DNA of 64,000 bases from Megachile rotundata (taxonomy: Eukaryota; Arthropoda; Insecta; Hymenoptera; Megachilidae): contig NW_027473479.1 in assembly GCF_050947335.1 (NCBI RefSeq), positions 62,001-126,000 of the forward strand, written 5' to 3'. A program made the position numbers and the translations under genes. The notes beneath the pieces are model-generated. The model was not told where the DNA came from, did no database searches, and saw only the letters and a program-made list of their open reading frames with translations. Of this stretch, positions 24,130 to 35,635 are shown piece after piece (within the stretch, counting starts at the first letter, position 1; each line of letters begins with the position of its first letter).

Positions 24130-25128
24130 TAATTGTGTGATTGTGATTGTGTGATTGTGATTGTGTGAATGTGATTGTGTGATTGTGATTGTGTGATTGT
24201 GATTGTGTGATTGTGATTGTGTGATTGTGATTGTGTCATTGTGATTGTGTGATTGTGATTGTGTGATTGTGATTGTGTGATTGTGATTGTGTGATTGTGA
24301 TTGTGTGATTGTGATTGTGTGATTGTGATTGTGTGATTGTGATTGTGTGATTGTGATTGTGTGATTGTGATTGTGTGATTGTGATTGTGTGATTGTGATT
24401 GTGTGATTGTGATTGTGTGATTGTGATTGTGTGATTGTGATTGTGTGATTGTGATTGTGTGATTGTGATTGTGTGATTGTGATTGTGTGATTGTGATTGT
24501 GTGATTGTGATTGTGTGATTGTGATTGTGTGATTGTGATTGTGTGATTGTGATTGTGTGATTGTGATTGTGTGATTGTGATTGTGTGATTGTGATTGTGT
24601 GATTGTGATTGTGTGATTGTGATTGTGTGATTGTGATTGTGTGATTGTGATTGTGTGATTGTGATTGTGTGATTGTGATTGTGTGATTGTGATTGTGTGA
24701 TTGTGATTGTGTGATTGTGATTGTGTGATTGTGATTGTGTGATTGTGATTGTGTGATTGTGATTGTGTGATTGTGATTGTGTGATTGTGATTGTGTGATT
24801 GTGATTGTGTGATTGTGATTGTGTGATTGTGATTGTGTGATTGTGATTGTGTGATTGTGATTGTGTGATTGTGATTGTGTGATTGTGATTGTGTGATTGT
24901 GATTGTGTGATTGTGATTGTGTGATTGTGATTGTGTGATTGTGATTGTGTGATTGTGATTGTGTGATTGTGATTGTGTGATTGTGATTGTGTGATTGTGA
25001 TTGTGTGATTGTGATTGTGTGATTGTGATTGTGTGATTGTGATTGTGTGATTGTGATTGTGTGATTGTGATTGTGTGATTGTGATTGTGTGATTGTGATT
25101 GTGTGATTGTGATTGTGTGATTGTGATT
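24130..25128. repeat. 14-mer array
   Basis: About 70 14-mers. Only GTGAATG near 24167 and a GTCATTG (TCA at 24237) are variant; the last 63 or so units look identical. Confidence 0.86.
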
Positions 25129-26034
25129 GCGTGATTGCGTGATTGCGTGATTGCGTGATTGCGTGATTGCGTGATTGCGTGATTGCGTGATTGCGTGATT
25201 GCGTGTTTGCGTGATTGCGTGATTGCGTGATTGCGTGATTGTGTGATTGCGTGATTGCCTGGTTGCGTGATTGTGTGGTTGTGTGATTGTGTGATTGTGT
25301 GATTGCGTGATTGTGTGTTTGTGTGATTGTGTGATTGTGATTGTGTGATTGTGTGATTGGGTGATTGTGTGATTGCGTGATTGCGTGATTGCGTGATTGC
25401 GTGATTGCGTGATTGCGTGATTGCGTGATTGCGTGATTGCGTGATTGCGTGATTGCGTGAATATGTGATTGCGTGATTGCGTGATAGCGTGATTGCGTGA
25501 TTGTGTGATTGCGTGATTGTGTGATTGCGTGATTGTGTGATTGCGTGATTGTGTGATTGTGTGATTGTGTGATTGTGTGATTGTGTGATTGTGTGATTGT
25601 GTGATTGTGTGATTGTGTGATTGTGTGATTGTGTGATTGTGTGATTGTGTGATTGTGTGATTGTGATTGTGAGATTGTGGTTGTGTGATTGTGGTTGTGT
25701 GATTGTGATTGTGTGATTGTGATTGTGTGATTGTGATTGTGTAATTGTGATTGTGTGATTGTGATTGTGTGTTTGTGATTGTGTGATTGTGATTGTGTGG
25801 TTGTGATTGTGTGATTGTGATTGTGTGATTGTGATTGTGTGATTGTGATTGTGTGATTGTGATTGTGTGATTGTGATTGTGTGATTGTGATTGTGTGATT
25901 GTGATTGTGTGATTGTGATTGAGTGATTGTGATTGTGTGATTGTGATTGTGTGATTGTGATTGTGTGATTGCGATTGTGTGATTGTGATTGTGTGATTGT
26001 GATTGTGTGATTGTGTGATTGTGTGATTGTGTGA
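25129..26034. repeat. Type I cassette, copy 3
   Basis: GCCTGG 25257, GATAGCG 25483, GATTGAGTG 25917. Offsets from copy 1 are 6540, 6532 and 6538 bp, changed only by whole 8- and 14-bp units. Confidence 0.88.
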
Positions 26035-27687
26035 TTGTGATTGTGTGATTGTGATTGTGTGATTGTGATTGTGTGATTGTGATTGTGTGATTGTGATTGT
26101 GTGATTGTGATTGTGTGATTGTGATTGTGTGATTGTGATTGTGTGATTGTGATTGTGTGATTGTGATTGTGTGATTGTGATTGTGTGATTGTGATTGTGT
26201 GATTGTGATTGTGTGATTGTGATTGTGTGATTGTGATTGTGTGATTGTGATTGTGTGATTGTGATTGTGTGATTGTGATTGTGTGATTGTGATTGTGTGA
26301 TTGTGATTGTGTGATTGTGATTGTGTGATTGTGATTGTGTGATTGTGATTGTGTGATTGTGATTGTGTGATTGTGATTGTGTGATTGTGATTGTGTGATT
26401 GTGATTGTGTGATTGTGATTGTGTGATTGTGATTGTGTGATTGTGATTGTGTGATTGTGATTGTGTGATTGTGATTGTGTGATTGTGATTGTGTGATTGT
26501 GATTGTGTGATTGTGATTGTGTGATTGTGATTGTGTGATTGTGATTGTGTGATTGTGATTGTGTGATTGTGATTGTGTGATTGTGATTGTGTGATTGTGA
26601 TTGTGTGATTGTGATTGTGTGATTGTGATTGTGTGATTGTGATTGTGTGATTGTGATTGTGTGATTGTGATTGTGTGATTGTGATTGTGTGATTGTGATT
26701 GTGTGATTGTGATTGTGTGATTGTGATTGTGTGATTGTGATTGTGTGATTGTGATTGTGTGATTGTGATTGTGTGATTGTGATTGTGTGATTGTGATTGT
26801 GTGATTGTGATTGTGTGATTGTGATTGTGTGATTGTGATTGTGTGATTGTGATTGTGTGATTGTGATTGTGTGATTGTGATTGTGTGATTGTGATTGTGT
26901 GATTGTGATTGTGTGATTGTGTGATTGTGATTGTGTGATTGGGATTGTCTGTTTGGGATTGTGTGACTGCAATTGTGTGATTGAGAGTGTGTGATTGTGA
27001 TTGTGTGATTGTGATTGTGTGATTGTGATTGTGTGATTGTGATTGTGTGATTGTGATTGTGTGATTGTGATTGTGTGATTGTGATTGTGTGATTGTGATT
27101 GTGTGATTGTGATTGTGTGATTGTGATTGTGTGATTGTGATTGTGTGATTGTGATTGTGTGATTGTGATTGTGTGATTGTGATTGTGTGATTGTGATTGT
27201 GTGATTGTGATTGTGTGATTGTGATTGTGTGATTGTGATTGTGTGATTGTGATTGTGTGATTGTGATTGTGTGATTGTGATTGTGTGATTGTGATTGTGT
27301 GATTGTGATTGTGTGATTGTGATTGTGTGATTGTGATTGTGTGATTGTGATTGTGTGATTGTGATTGTGTGATTGTGATTGTGTGATTGTGATTGTGTGA
27401 TTGTGATTGTGTGATTGTGATTGTGTGATTGTGATTGTGTGATTGTGATTGTGTGATTGTGATTGTGTGATTGTGATTGTGTGATTGTGATTGTGTGATT
27501 GTGATTGTGTGATTGTGATTGTGTGATTGTGATTGTGTGATTGTGATTGTGTGATTGTGATTGTGTGATTGTGATTGTGTGATTGTGATTGTGTGATTGT
27601 GATTGTGTGATTGTGATTGTGTGATTGTGATTGTGTGATTGTGATTGTGTGATTGTGATTGTGTGATTGTGATTGTGTGATTGTGAT
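26035..27687. repeat. Homogeneous 14-mer arrays around the last GTCTGTTTGGG landmark
   Basis: About 63 clean 14-mers, GTCTGTTTGGG at 26947 with GACTGCAATTG and GAGAGTG, then about 49 clean 14-mers. Unlike the earlier landmarks, no GCGATTG unit follows. Confidence 0.87.
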
Positions 27688-28654
27688 TGCGTGATTGCGT
27701 GATTGCGTGATTGCGTGATTGCGTGATTGCGTGATTGCGTGATTGCGTGATTGCGTGATTGCGTGTTTGCGTGATTGCGTGATTGCGTGATTGCGTGATT
27801 GTGTGATTGCGTGATTGCCTGGTTGCGTGATTGTGTGGTTGTGTGATTGTGTGATTGTGTGATTGCGTGATTGTGTGTTTGTGTGATTGTGTGATTGTGA
27901 TTGTGTGATTGTGTGATTGGGTGATTGTGTGATTGCGTGATTGCGTGATTGCGTGATTGCGTGATTGCGTGATTGCGTGATTGCGTGATTGCGTGATTGC
28001 GTGATTGCGTGATTGCGTGAATATGTGATTGCGTGATTGCGTGATAGCGTGATTGCGTGATTGTGTGATTGCGTGATTGTGTGATTGCGTGATTGTGTGA
28101 TTGCGTGATTGTGTGATTGTGTGATTGTGTGATTGTGTGATTGTGTGATTGTGTGATTGTGTGATTGTGTGATTGTGTGATTGTGTGATTGTGTGATTGT
28201 GTGATTGTGTGATTGTGTGATTGTGTGATTGTGTGATTGTGATTGTGAGATTGTGGTTGTGTGATTGTGGTTGTGTGATTGTGATTGTGTGATTGTGATT
28301 GTGTGATTGTGATTGTGTAATTGTGATTGTGTGATTGTGATTGTGTGTTTGTGATTGTGTGATTGTGATTGTGTGGTTGTGATTGTGTGATTGTGATTGT
28401 GTGATTGTGATTGTGTGATTGTGATTGTGTGATTGTGATTGTGTGATTGTGATTGTGTGATTGTGATTGTGTGATTGTGATTGAGTGATTGTGATTGTGT
28501 GATTGTGATTGTGTGATTGTGATTGTGTGATTGCGAATGTGTGATTGTGATTGTGTGATTGTGATTGTGTGATTGTGTGATTGTGTGATTGTGTGATTGT
28601 GTGATTGTGATTGTGTGATTGGGATTGTCGGATTGGGATTGTGTGACTGTAATT
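27688..28654. repeat. Type I cassette, copy 4
   Basis: GCCTGG 27817, GATAGCG 28043, GATTGAGTG 28479 (internal spacings 226 and 436 bp). It ends at GTCGG near 28629 followed by GACTGTAATTG, like copy 2. Confidence 0.87.
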
Positions 28655-28902
28655 GTGTGATTGTGATTGTGTGATTGTGATTGTGTGATTGTGATTGTGT
28701 GATTGTGATTGTGTGATTGTGATTGTGTGATTGTGATTGTGTGATTGTGATTGTGTGATTGTGATTGTGTGATTGTGATTGTGTGATTGTGATTGTGTGA
28801 TTGTGATTGTGTGATTGTGATTGTGTGATTGTTATTGTGTGATTGTGATTGTGTGATTGTGATTGTGTGATTGTGATTGTGTGATTGTGATTGTGTGATT
28901 GT
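28655..28902. repeat. 14-mer array
   Basis: About 17 14-mers with one GTTATTG variant near 28832, running into the GATC cluster. Confidence 0.82.
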
Positions 28903-28992
28903 GATCGTGTGATTGTGATCGTGTGATTGTGATCGTGTGATTGTGATCGTGTGATTGTGATCGTGTGATTGTGATCGTGTGATTGTGATCGT
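28903..28992. repeat. GATC cluster 3 (7 units, the longest)
   Basis: GATC at 28903, 28917, 28931, 28945, 28959, 28973 and 28987. Confidence 0.92.
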
Positions 28993-29298
28993 GTGATTGT
29001 GTGATTGTGTGATTGTGTGTTTGTGTGATTGTGTGACTGTGTGATTGTGTGATTGTGTGATTGTGTGATTGTGAGATTGTGTGATTGTGTGATTGTGTGA
29101 TTGTGTGATTGTGTGATTGTGTGATTGTGTGATTGTTTGATTGTGGTATTGTGTGATTGTGTGATTGTGTGATTGTGTGATTGTGTGATTGTGTGATTGT
29201 GTGATTGTGTGATTGTGTGATTGTGTGATTGTGTGATTGTGTGATTGTGTGATTGTGTGATTGTGTGATTGTGTGATTGTGTGATTGTGTGATTGTGA
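28993..29298. repeat. Plain 8-mer array
   Basis: GTGTTTGTG, GTGACTG and GAGATTG near the start, GTTTGATTGTGGTATTG near 29135, then an unbroken GTGTGATT run. Related to 13261-13620. Confidence 0.84.
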
Positions 29299-29867
29299 TT
29301 GTGTGATTGTGATTGTGTGATTGTGATTGTGTGATTGTGATTGTGTGATTGTGATTGTGTGATTGTTATTGTGTGATTGTCATTGTGTGATTGTCATTGT
29401 GTGATTGTGATTGTGTGATTGTGATTGTGTGATTGTGATTGTGTGATTGTGATTGTGTGATTGCGATTGTATGATTGTGATTGTGACTGAGTGATTGTAA
29501 TTGTGTGATTGTGATTGTGTGATTGTGATTGTGTGATTGTGATTGTGTGATTGTGATTGTGTGATTGTGATTGTGTGATTGTAATTGTGTGATTGTGATT
29601 GTGTGATTGTGATTGTGTGATTGTGATTGTGTGATTGTGATTGTGTGATTGTGATTGTGTGATTGTGATTGTGTGATTGTGATTGTGTGATTGTGATTGT
29701 GTGATTGTGATTGTGTGATTGTGATTGTGTGATTGTGATTGTGTGATTGTGATTGTGTGATTGTGATTGTGTGATTGTGATTGTGTGATTGTGATTGTGT
29801 GATTGTGATTGTGTGATTGTGATTGTGTGATTGTGATTGTGTGATTGTGATTGTGTGATTGTGATTG
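29299..29867. repeat. 14-mer array with irregular entry
   Basis: GTTATTG near 29365 and two GTCATTG units near 29379-29394, then GCGATTGTATG near 29461 and GTGACTGAGTG near 29485, then about 26 clean units with one GTAATTG. The GTTATTG and GTCATTG words give the - strand stops at 29366 and 29380. Confidence 0.82.
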
Positions 29868-29930
29868 CGTGATTGTGATTGCGTGATTGTGATTGCGTGA
29901 TTGTGATTGCGTGATTGTGATTGCGTGATT
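29868..29930. repeat. Hybrid CpG 14-mers (GCGTGATTGTGATT), copy 2
   Basis: Five units, matching the hybrid at 15725-15790. Confidence 0.88.
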
Positions 29931-30505
29931 GTGATTGTGTGATTGTGATTGTGTGATTGTGATTGTGTGATTGTGATTGTGTGATTGTGATTGTGTGATT
30001 GTGATTGTGTGATTGTGATTGTGTGATTGTGATTGTGTGATTGTGATTGTGTGATTGTGATTGTGTGATTGTGATTGTGTGATTGTGATTGTGTGATTGT
30101 GATTGTGTGATTGTGATTGTGTGATTGTGATTGTGTGATTGTGATTGTGTGATTGTGATTGTGTGATTGTGATTGTGTGATTGTGATTGTGTGATTGTGA
30201 TTGTGTGATTGTGATTGTGTGATTGTGATTGTGTGATTGTGATTGTGTGATTGTGATTGTGTGATTGTGATTGTGTGATTGTGATTGTGTGATTGTGATT
30301 GTGTGATTGTGATTGTGTGATTGTGATTGTGTGATTGTGATTGTGTGATTGTGATTGTGTGATTGTGATTGTGTGATTGTGATTGTGTGATTGTGATTGT
30401 GTGATTGTGATTGTGTGATTGTGATTGTGTGATTGTGATTGTGTGATTGTGATTGTGTGATTGTGATTGTGTGATTGTGTTTGTGTGATTGTGATTGTTT
30501 GATTG
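29931..30505. repeat. 14-mer array
   Basis: About 39 clean units, ending with GTGTTTG near 30478 and GTTTGATTG near 30497. Confidence 0.85.
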
Positions 30506-32497
30506 TGATTGTGTGATTGTGATTGTGTGATTGTGATTGTGTGATTGTGATTGTGTGATTGTGATTGTGTGATTGTGATTGTGTGATTGTGATTGTGTGA
30601 TTGTGATTGTGTGATTGTGATTGTGTGATTGTGATTGTGTGATTGTGATTGTGTGATTGTGATTGTGTGATTGTGATTGTGTGATTGTGATTGTGTGATT
30701 GTGATTGTGTGATTGTGATTGTGTGATTGTGATTGTGTGATTGTGATTGTGTGATTGTGATTGTGTGATTGTGATTGTGTGATTGTGATTGTGTGATTGT
30801 GATTGTGTGATTGTGATTGTGTGATTGTGATTGTGTGATTGTGATTGTGTGATTGTGATTGTGTGATTGTGATTGTGTGATTGTGATTGTGTGATTGTGA
30901 TTGTGTGATTGTGATTGTGTGATTGTGATTGTGTGATTGTGATTGTGTGATTGTGATTGTGTGATTGTGATTGTGTGATTGTGATTGTGTGATTGTGATT
31001 GTGTGATTGTGATTGTGTGATTGTGATTGTGTGATTGTGATTGTGTGATTGTGATTGTGTGATTGTGATTGTGTGATTGTGATTGTGTGATTGTGATTGT
31101 GTGATTGTGATTGTGTGATTGTGATTGTGTGATTGTGATTGTGTGATTGTGATTGTGTGATTGTGATTGTGTGATTGTGATTGTGTGATTGTGATTGTGT
31201 GATTGTGATTGTGTGATTGTGATTGTGTGATTGTGATTGTGTGATTGTGATTGTGTGATTGTGATTGTGTGATTGTGATTGTGTGATTGTGATTGTGTGA
31301 TTGTGATTGTGTGATTGTGATTGTGTGATTGTGATTGTGTGATTGTGATTGTGTGATTGTGATTGTGTGATTGTGATTGTGTGATTGTGATTGTGTGATT
31401 GTGATTGTGTGATTGTGATTGTGTGATTGTGATTGTGTGATTGTGATTGTGTGATTGTGATTGTGTGATTGTGATTGTGTGATTGTGATTGTGTGATTGT
31501 GATTGTGTGATTGTGATTGTGTGATTGTGATTGTGTGATTGTGATTGTGTGATTGTGATTGTGTGATTGTGATTGTGTGATTGTGATTGTGTGATTGTGA
31601 TTGTGTGATTGTGATTGTGTGATTGTGATTGTGTGATTGTGATTGTGTGATTGTGATTGTGTGATTGTGATTGTGTGATTGTGATTGTGTGATTGTGATT
31701 GTGTGATTGTGATTGTGTGATTGTGATTGTGTGATTGTGATTGTGTGATTGTGATTGTGTGATTGTGATTGTGTGATTGTGATTGTGTGATTGTGATTGT
31801 GTGATTGTGATTGTGTGATTGTGATTGTGTGATTGTGATTGTGTGATTGTGATTGTGTGATTGTGATTGTGTGATTGTGATTGTGTGATTGTGATTGTGT
31901 GATTGTGATTGTGTGATTGTGATTGTGTGATTGTGATTGTGTGATTGTGATTGTGTGATTGTGATTGTGTGATTGTGATTGTGTGATTGTGATTGTGTGA
32001 TTGTGATTGTGTGATTGTGATTGTGTGATTGTGATTGTGTGATTGTGATTGTGTGATTGTGATTGTGTGATTGTGATTGTGTGATTGTGATTGTGTGATT
32101 GTGATTGTGTGATTGTGATTGTGTGATTGTGATTGTGTGATTGTGATTGTGTGATTGTGATTGTGTGATTGTGATTGTGTGATTGTGATTGTGTGATTGT
32201 GATTGTGTGATTGTGATTGTGTGATTGTGATTGTGTGATTGTGATTGTGTGATTGTGATTGTGTGATTGTGATTGTGTGATTGTGATTGTGTGATTGTGA
32301 TTGTGTGATTGTGATTGTGTGATTGTGATTGTGTGATTGTGATTGTGTGATTGTGATTGTGTGATTGTGATTGTGTGATTGTGATTGTGTGATTGTGATT
32401 GTGTGATTGTGATTGTGTGATTGTGATTGTGTGATTGTGATTGTGTGATTGTGATTGTGTGATTGTGATTGTGTGATTGTGATTGTGTGATTGTGAT
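30506..32497. repeat. Longest homogeneous 14-mer array, about 142 units
   Basis: Reading line by line I saw no substitution or step in about 1,990 bp of GTGTGATTGTGATT. It is the most uniform stretch in the window and lies directly before the change of organisation. Confidence 0.9.
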
Positions 32498-32770
32498 TGC
32501 GTGATTGTGATTGCGTGATTGCGTGATTGCGTGATTGCGTGATTGCGTGATTGCGTGATTGCGTGATTGCGTGTTTGCGTGATTGCGTGATTGCGTGATT
32601 GCATGATTGTGTGATTGCGTGATTGCCTGGTTGCGTGATTGTGTGGTTGTGTGATTGTGTGATTGTGTGATTGCGTGATTGTGTGTTTGTGTGATTGTGT
32701 GATTGTGTGATTGTGTGACTGTGTGATTGTGTGATTGAGTGATTGTGTGATTTTGTGATTGTGTGATTGT
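32498..32770. repeat. CpG-type block with GCCTGG, last of the first half
   Basis: GCGTGATT, GTTTGCG, GCATGATT near 32601, GCCTGG (32625), GTGGTTG, GTGTTTGTG, then 8-mers with GTGACTG, GAGTG and GATTTTG. The same tail words reappear after the GCCTGG blocks at 38389 and 45785. Confidence 0.83.
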
Positions 32771-32933
32771 GTGACTGTGACTGTGTGACTGTGATTGTGT
32801 GACTGTGATTGTGTGACTGTGATTGTGTGACTGTGATTGTGTGACTGTGATTGTGCGACTGTGATTGTGCGACTGCGATTGTGTGACTGCGATAGTGTGA
32901 TTGCGATTGTGTGATTGCAATTGTGTGATTGTG
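32771..32933. repeat. GACT-type 14-mer array (module D')
   Basis: Units of GTGTGACTGTGATT, then GCGACTG, GACTGCGATAG, GCGATTG, GCAATTG. It shares the first half of module D but continues to GTCATTG instead of GCGCGG. Confidence 0.83.
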
Positions 32934-33867
32934 TCATTGTGATTGTGTGGTTGAGAGTGTGTGATTGTGATTATGTGATTGTGATTGTGTGATTGTGATT
33001 GTGTGATTGTGATTGTGTGATTGTGATTGTGTGATTGTGATTGTGTGATTGTGATTGTGTGATAATGATTGTGTGATTGTGATTGTGTGATTGTGATTGT
33101 GTGATTGTGATTGTGTGATTGTGATTGTGTGATTGTGATTGTGTGATTGTGGTTGTGTGATTGTGGTTGTGTGATTGTGGTTGTGTGATTGTGGTTGTAT
33201 GATTGTGGTTGTGTGATTGTGGTTGTGTGATTGTGGTTGTGTGATTGTGGTTGTGTGATCGTGGTTGTGTGATTGTGGTTGTGTGATTGTGGTTGTATGA
33301 TTGTGGATGTGTGATTGTGGTTGTGTGATTGCGGTTGTGTGATTGCGATTGTCTGATTGCGATTGTGTGATTGCGATTGTGTGATTGCAATTGTGTGGTT
33401 CTGTGATTCTGATTGTGTGATTGTGATTGTGAGATTGTGATTGTGTGATTGTGATTGTGTAATTGGGATTGTGTGACTGGGATTGCGTGATTGAGAGTGT
33501 GTGATTGTGATTTTGTGATTGTGATTGTGTGATTGTGATTGTGTGATTGTGTGATTGTGTGATTGTGTGATTGTGTGATTGTGGGATTGTGTGATTGTAT
33601 GATTGTGATTGTGTGATTGTGATTGTGTGATTGTGATTGTGCGACTGTGATTGTGTGACTGCGATTGTGTGACTGCGATAGTGTGATTGCGATTGTGTGA
33701 TTGCAATTGTGTGATTGCGTGACTGTGATTGCGTGACTGTGATTGTGTGACTGTGATTGTGTGACTGTGATTGTGTGACTGTGATTGTGCGACTGTGATT
33801 GTGCGACTGCGATTGTGTGACTGCGATAGTGTGATTGCGATTGTGTGATTGCAATTGTGTGATTGTG
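32934..33867. repeat. Type II cassette, copy 1 (934 bp)
   Basis: Order: GTCATTG (TCA at 32934), GGTTGAGAGTG, GATTATG, 14-mers with GATAATG, GGTT-type array (about 33145-33335), module E (GTAATTGGG 33459), 8-mers, GTGGGATTG, GTATG, GACTGCGATAG, GCGTGACTG, GACT-type 14-mers, GCAATTG. The next GTCATTG begins copy 2. Confidence 0.87.
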
Positions 33868-34773
33868 TCATTGTGATTGTGTGGTTGAGAGTGTGTGATT
33901 GTGATTATGTGATTGTGATTGTGTGATTGTGATTGTGTGATTGTGATTGTGTGATTGTGATTGTGTGATTGTGATTGTGTGATTATGATTGTGTGATTGT
34001 GATTGTGTGATTGTGATTGTGTGATTGTGATTGTGTGATTGTGATTGTGTGATTGTGATTGTGTGATTGTGATTGTGTGATTGTGATTGTGTGATTGAGA
34101 TTGTGTGATTGTGGTTGTGTGACTGTGGTTGTGTGATTGTGGTTGTGTGATTGTGGTTGTGTGATTGTGGTTGTATGATTGTGGTTGTGTGATTGTGGTT
34201 GTGTGACTGTGGTTGTGTGATTGTGGTTGTGTGATTGTGGTTGTGTGATTGTGGTTGTATGATTGTGGTTGTGTGATTGCGATTGTGTGATTGCAATTGT
34301 GTGATTCTGTGATTCTGATTGTGTGATTGTGATTGTGAGATTGTGATTGTGTGATTGTGATTGTGTAATTGGGATTGTGTGACTGGGATTGCGTGATTGA
34401 GAGTGTGTGATTGTGATTTTGTGATTGTGATTGTGTGATTGTGATTGTGTGATTGTGTGATTGTGTGATTGTGTGATTGTGTGATTGTGGGATTGTGTGA
34501 TTGTATGATTGTGATTGTGTGATTGTGATTGTGTGATTGTGATTGTGCGACTGTGATTGTGTGACTGCGATTGTGTGACTGCGATAGTGTGATTGCGATT
34601 GTGTGATTGCAATTGTGTGATTGCGTGACTGTGATTGCGTGACTGTGATTGTGTGACTGTGATTGTGTGACTGTGATTGTGTGACTGTGATTGTGCGACT
34701 GTGATTGTGCGACTGCGATTGTGTGACTGCGATAGTGTGATTGCGATTGTGTGATTGCAATTGTGTGATTGTG
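33868..34773. repeat. Type II cassette, copy 2 (906 bp)
   Basis: Same order as copy 1, with an added GATTATG near 33983, GATTGAGATTG before the GGTT array, two GACTGTGGTT units inside it and GTAATTGGG at 34365. Confidence 0.87.
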
Positions 34774-35635
34774 TCATTGTGATTGTGTGGTTGAGAGTGT
34801 GTGATTGTGATTATGTGATTGTGATTGTGTGATTGTGATTGTGTGATTGTGATTGTGTGATTGTGATTGTGTGATTGTGATTGTGTGATTATGATTGTGT
34901 GATTGTGATTGTGTGATTGTGATTGTGTGATTGTGATTGTGTGATTGTGATTGTGTGATTGTGATTGTGTGATTGAGATTGTGTGATTGTGGTTGTGTGA
35001 CTGTGGTTGTGTGATTGTGGTTGTGTGATTGTGGTTGTGTGATTGTGGTTGTATGATTGTGGTTGTGTGATTGTGGTTGTGTGACTGTGGTTGTGTGATT
35101 GTGGTTGTGTGATTGTGGTTGTGTGATTGTGGTTGTATGATTGTGGTTGTGTGATTGCGGTTGTGTGATTGCAATTGTGTGATTCTGTGATTCTGATTGT
35201 GTGATTGTGATTGTGAGATTGTGATTGTGTGATTGTGATTGTGTAATTGGGATTGTGTGACTGGGATTGCGTGATTGAGAGTGTGTGATTGTGATTTTGT
35301 GATTGTGATTGTGTGATTGTGATTGTGTGATTGTGTGATTGTGTGATTGTGGGATTGTGTGATTGTATGATTGTGATTGTGTGATTGTGATTGTGTGATT
35401 GTGATTGTGCGACTGTGATTGTGCGACTGCGATTGTGTGACTGCGATAGTGTCATTGCGATTGTGTGATTGCAATTGTGTGATTGCGTGACTGTGATTGC
35501 GTGACTGTGATTGTGTGACTGTGATTGTGTGACTGTGATTGTGTGACTGTGATTGTGCGACTGTGATTGTGCGACTGCGATTGTGTGACTGCGATAGTGT
35601 GATTGCGATTGTGTGATTGCAATTGTGTGATTGTG
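34774..35635. repeat. Type II cassette, copy 3 (862 bp)
   Basis: Same order. An extra TCA at 35452 lies inside GATAGTGTCATTGCG, 184 bp before the cassette end. The segment 35160-35240, with GCAATTG and CTGTGATTCTG, is the part missing from copy 4 (42234-43017). Confidence 0.87.
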
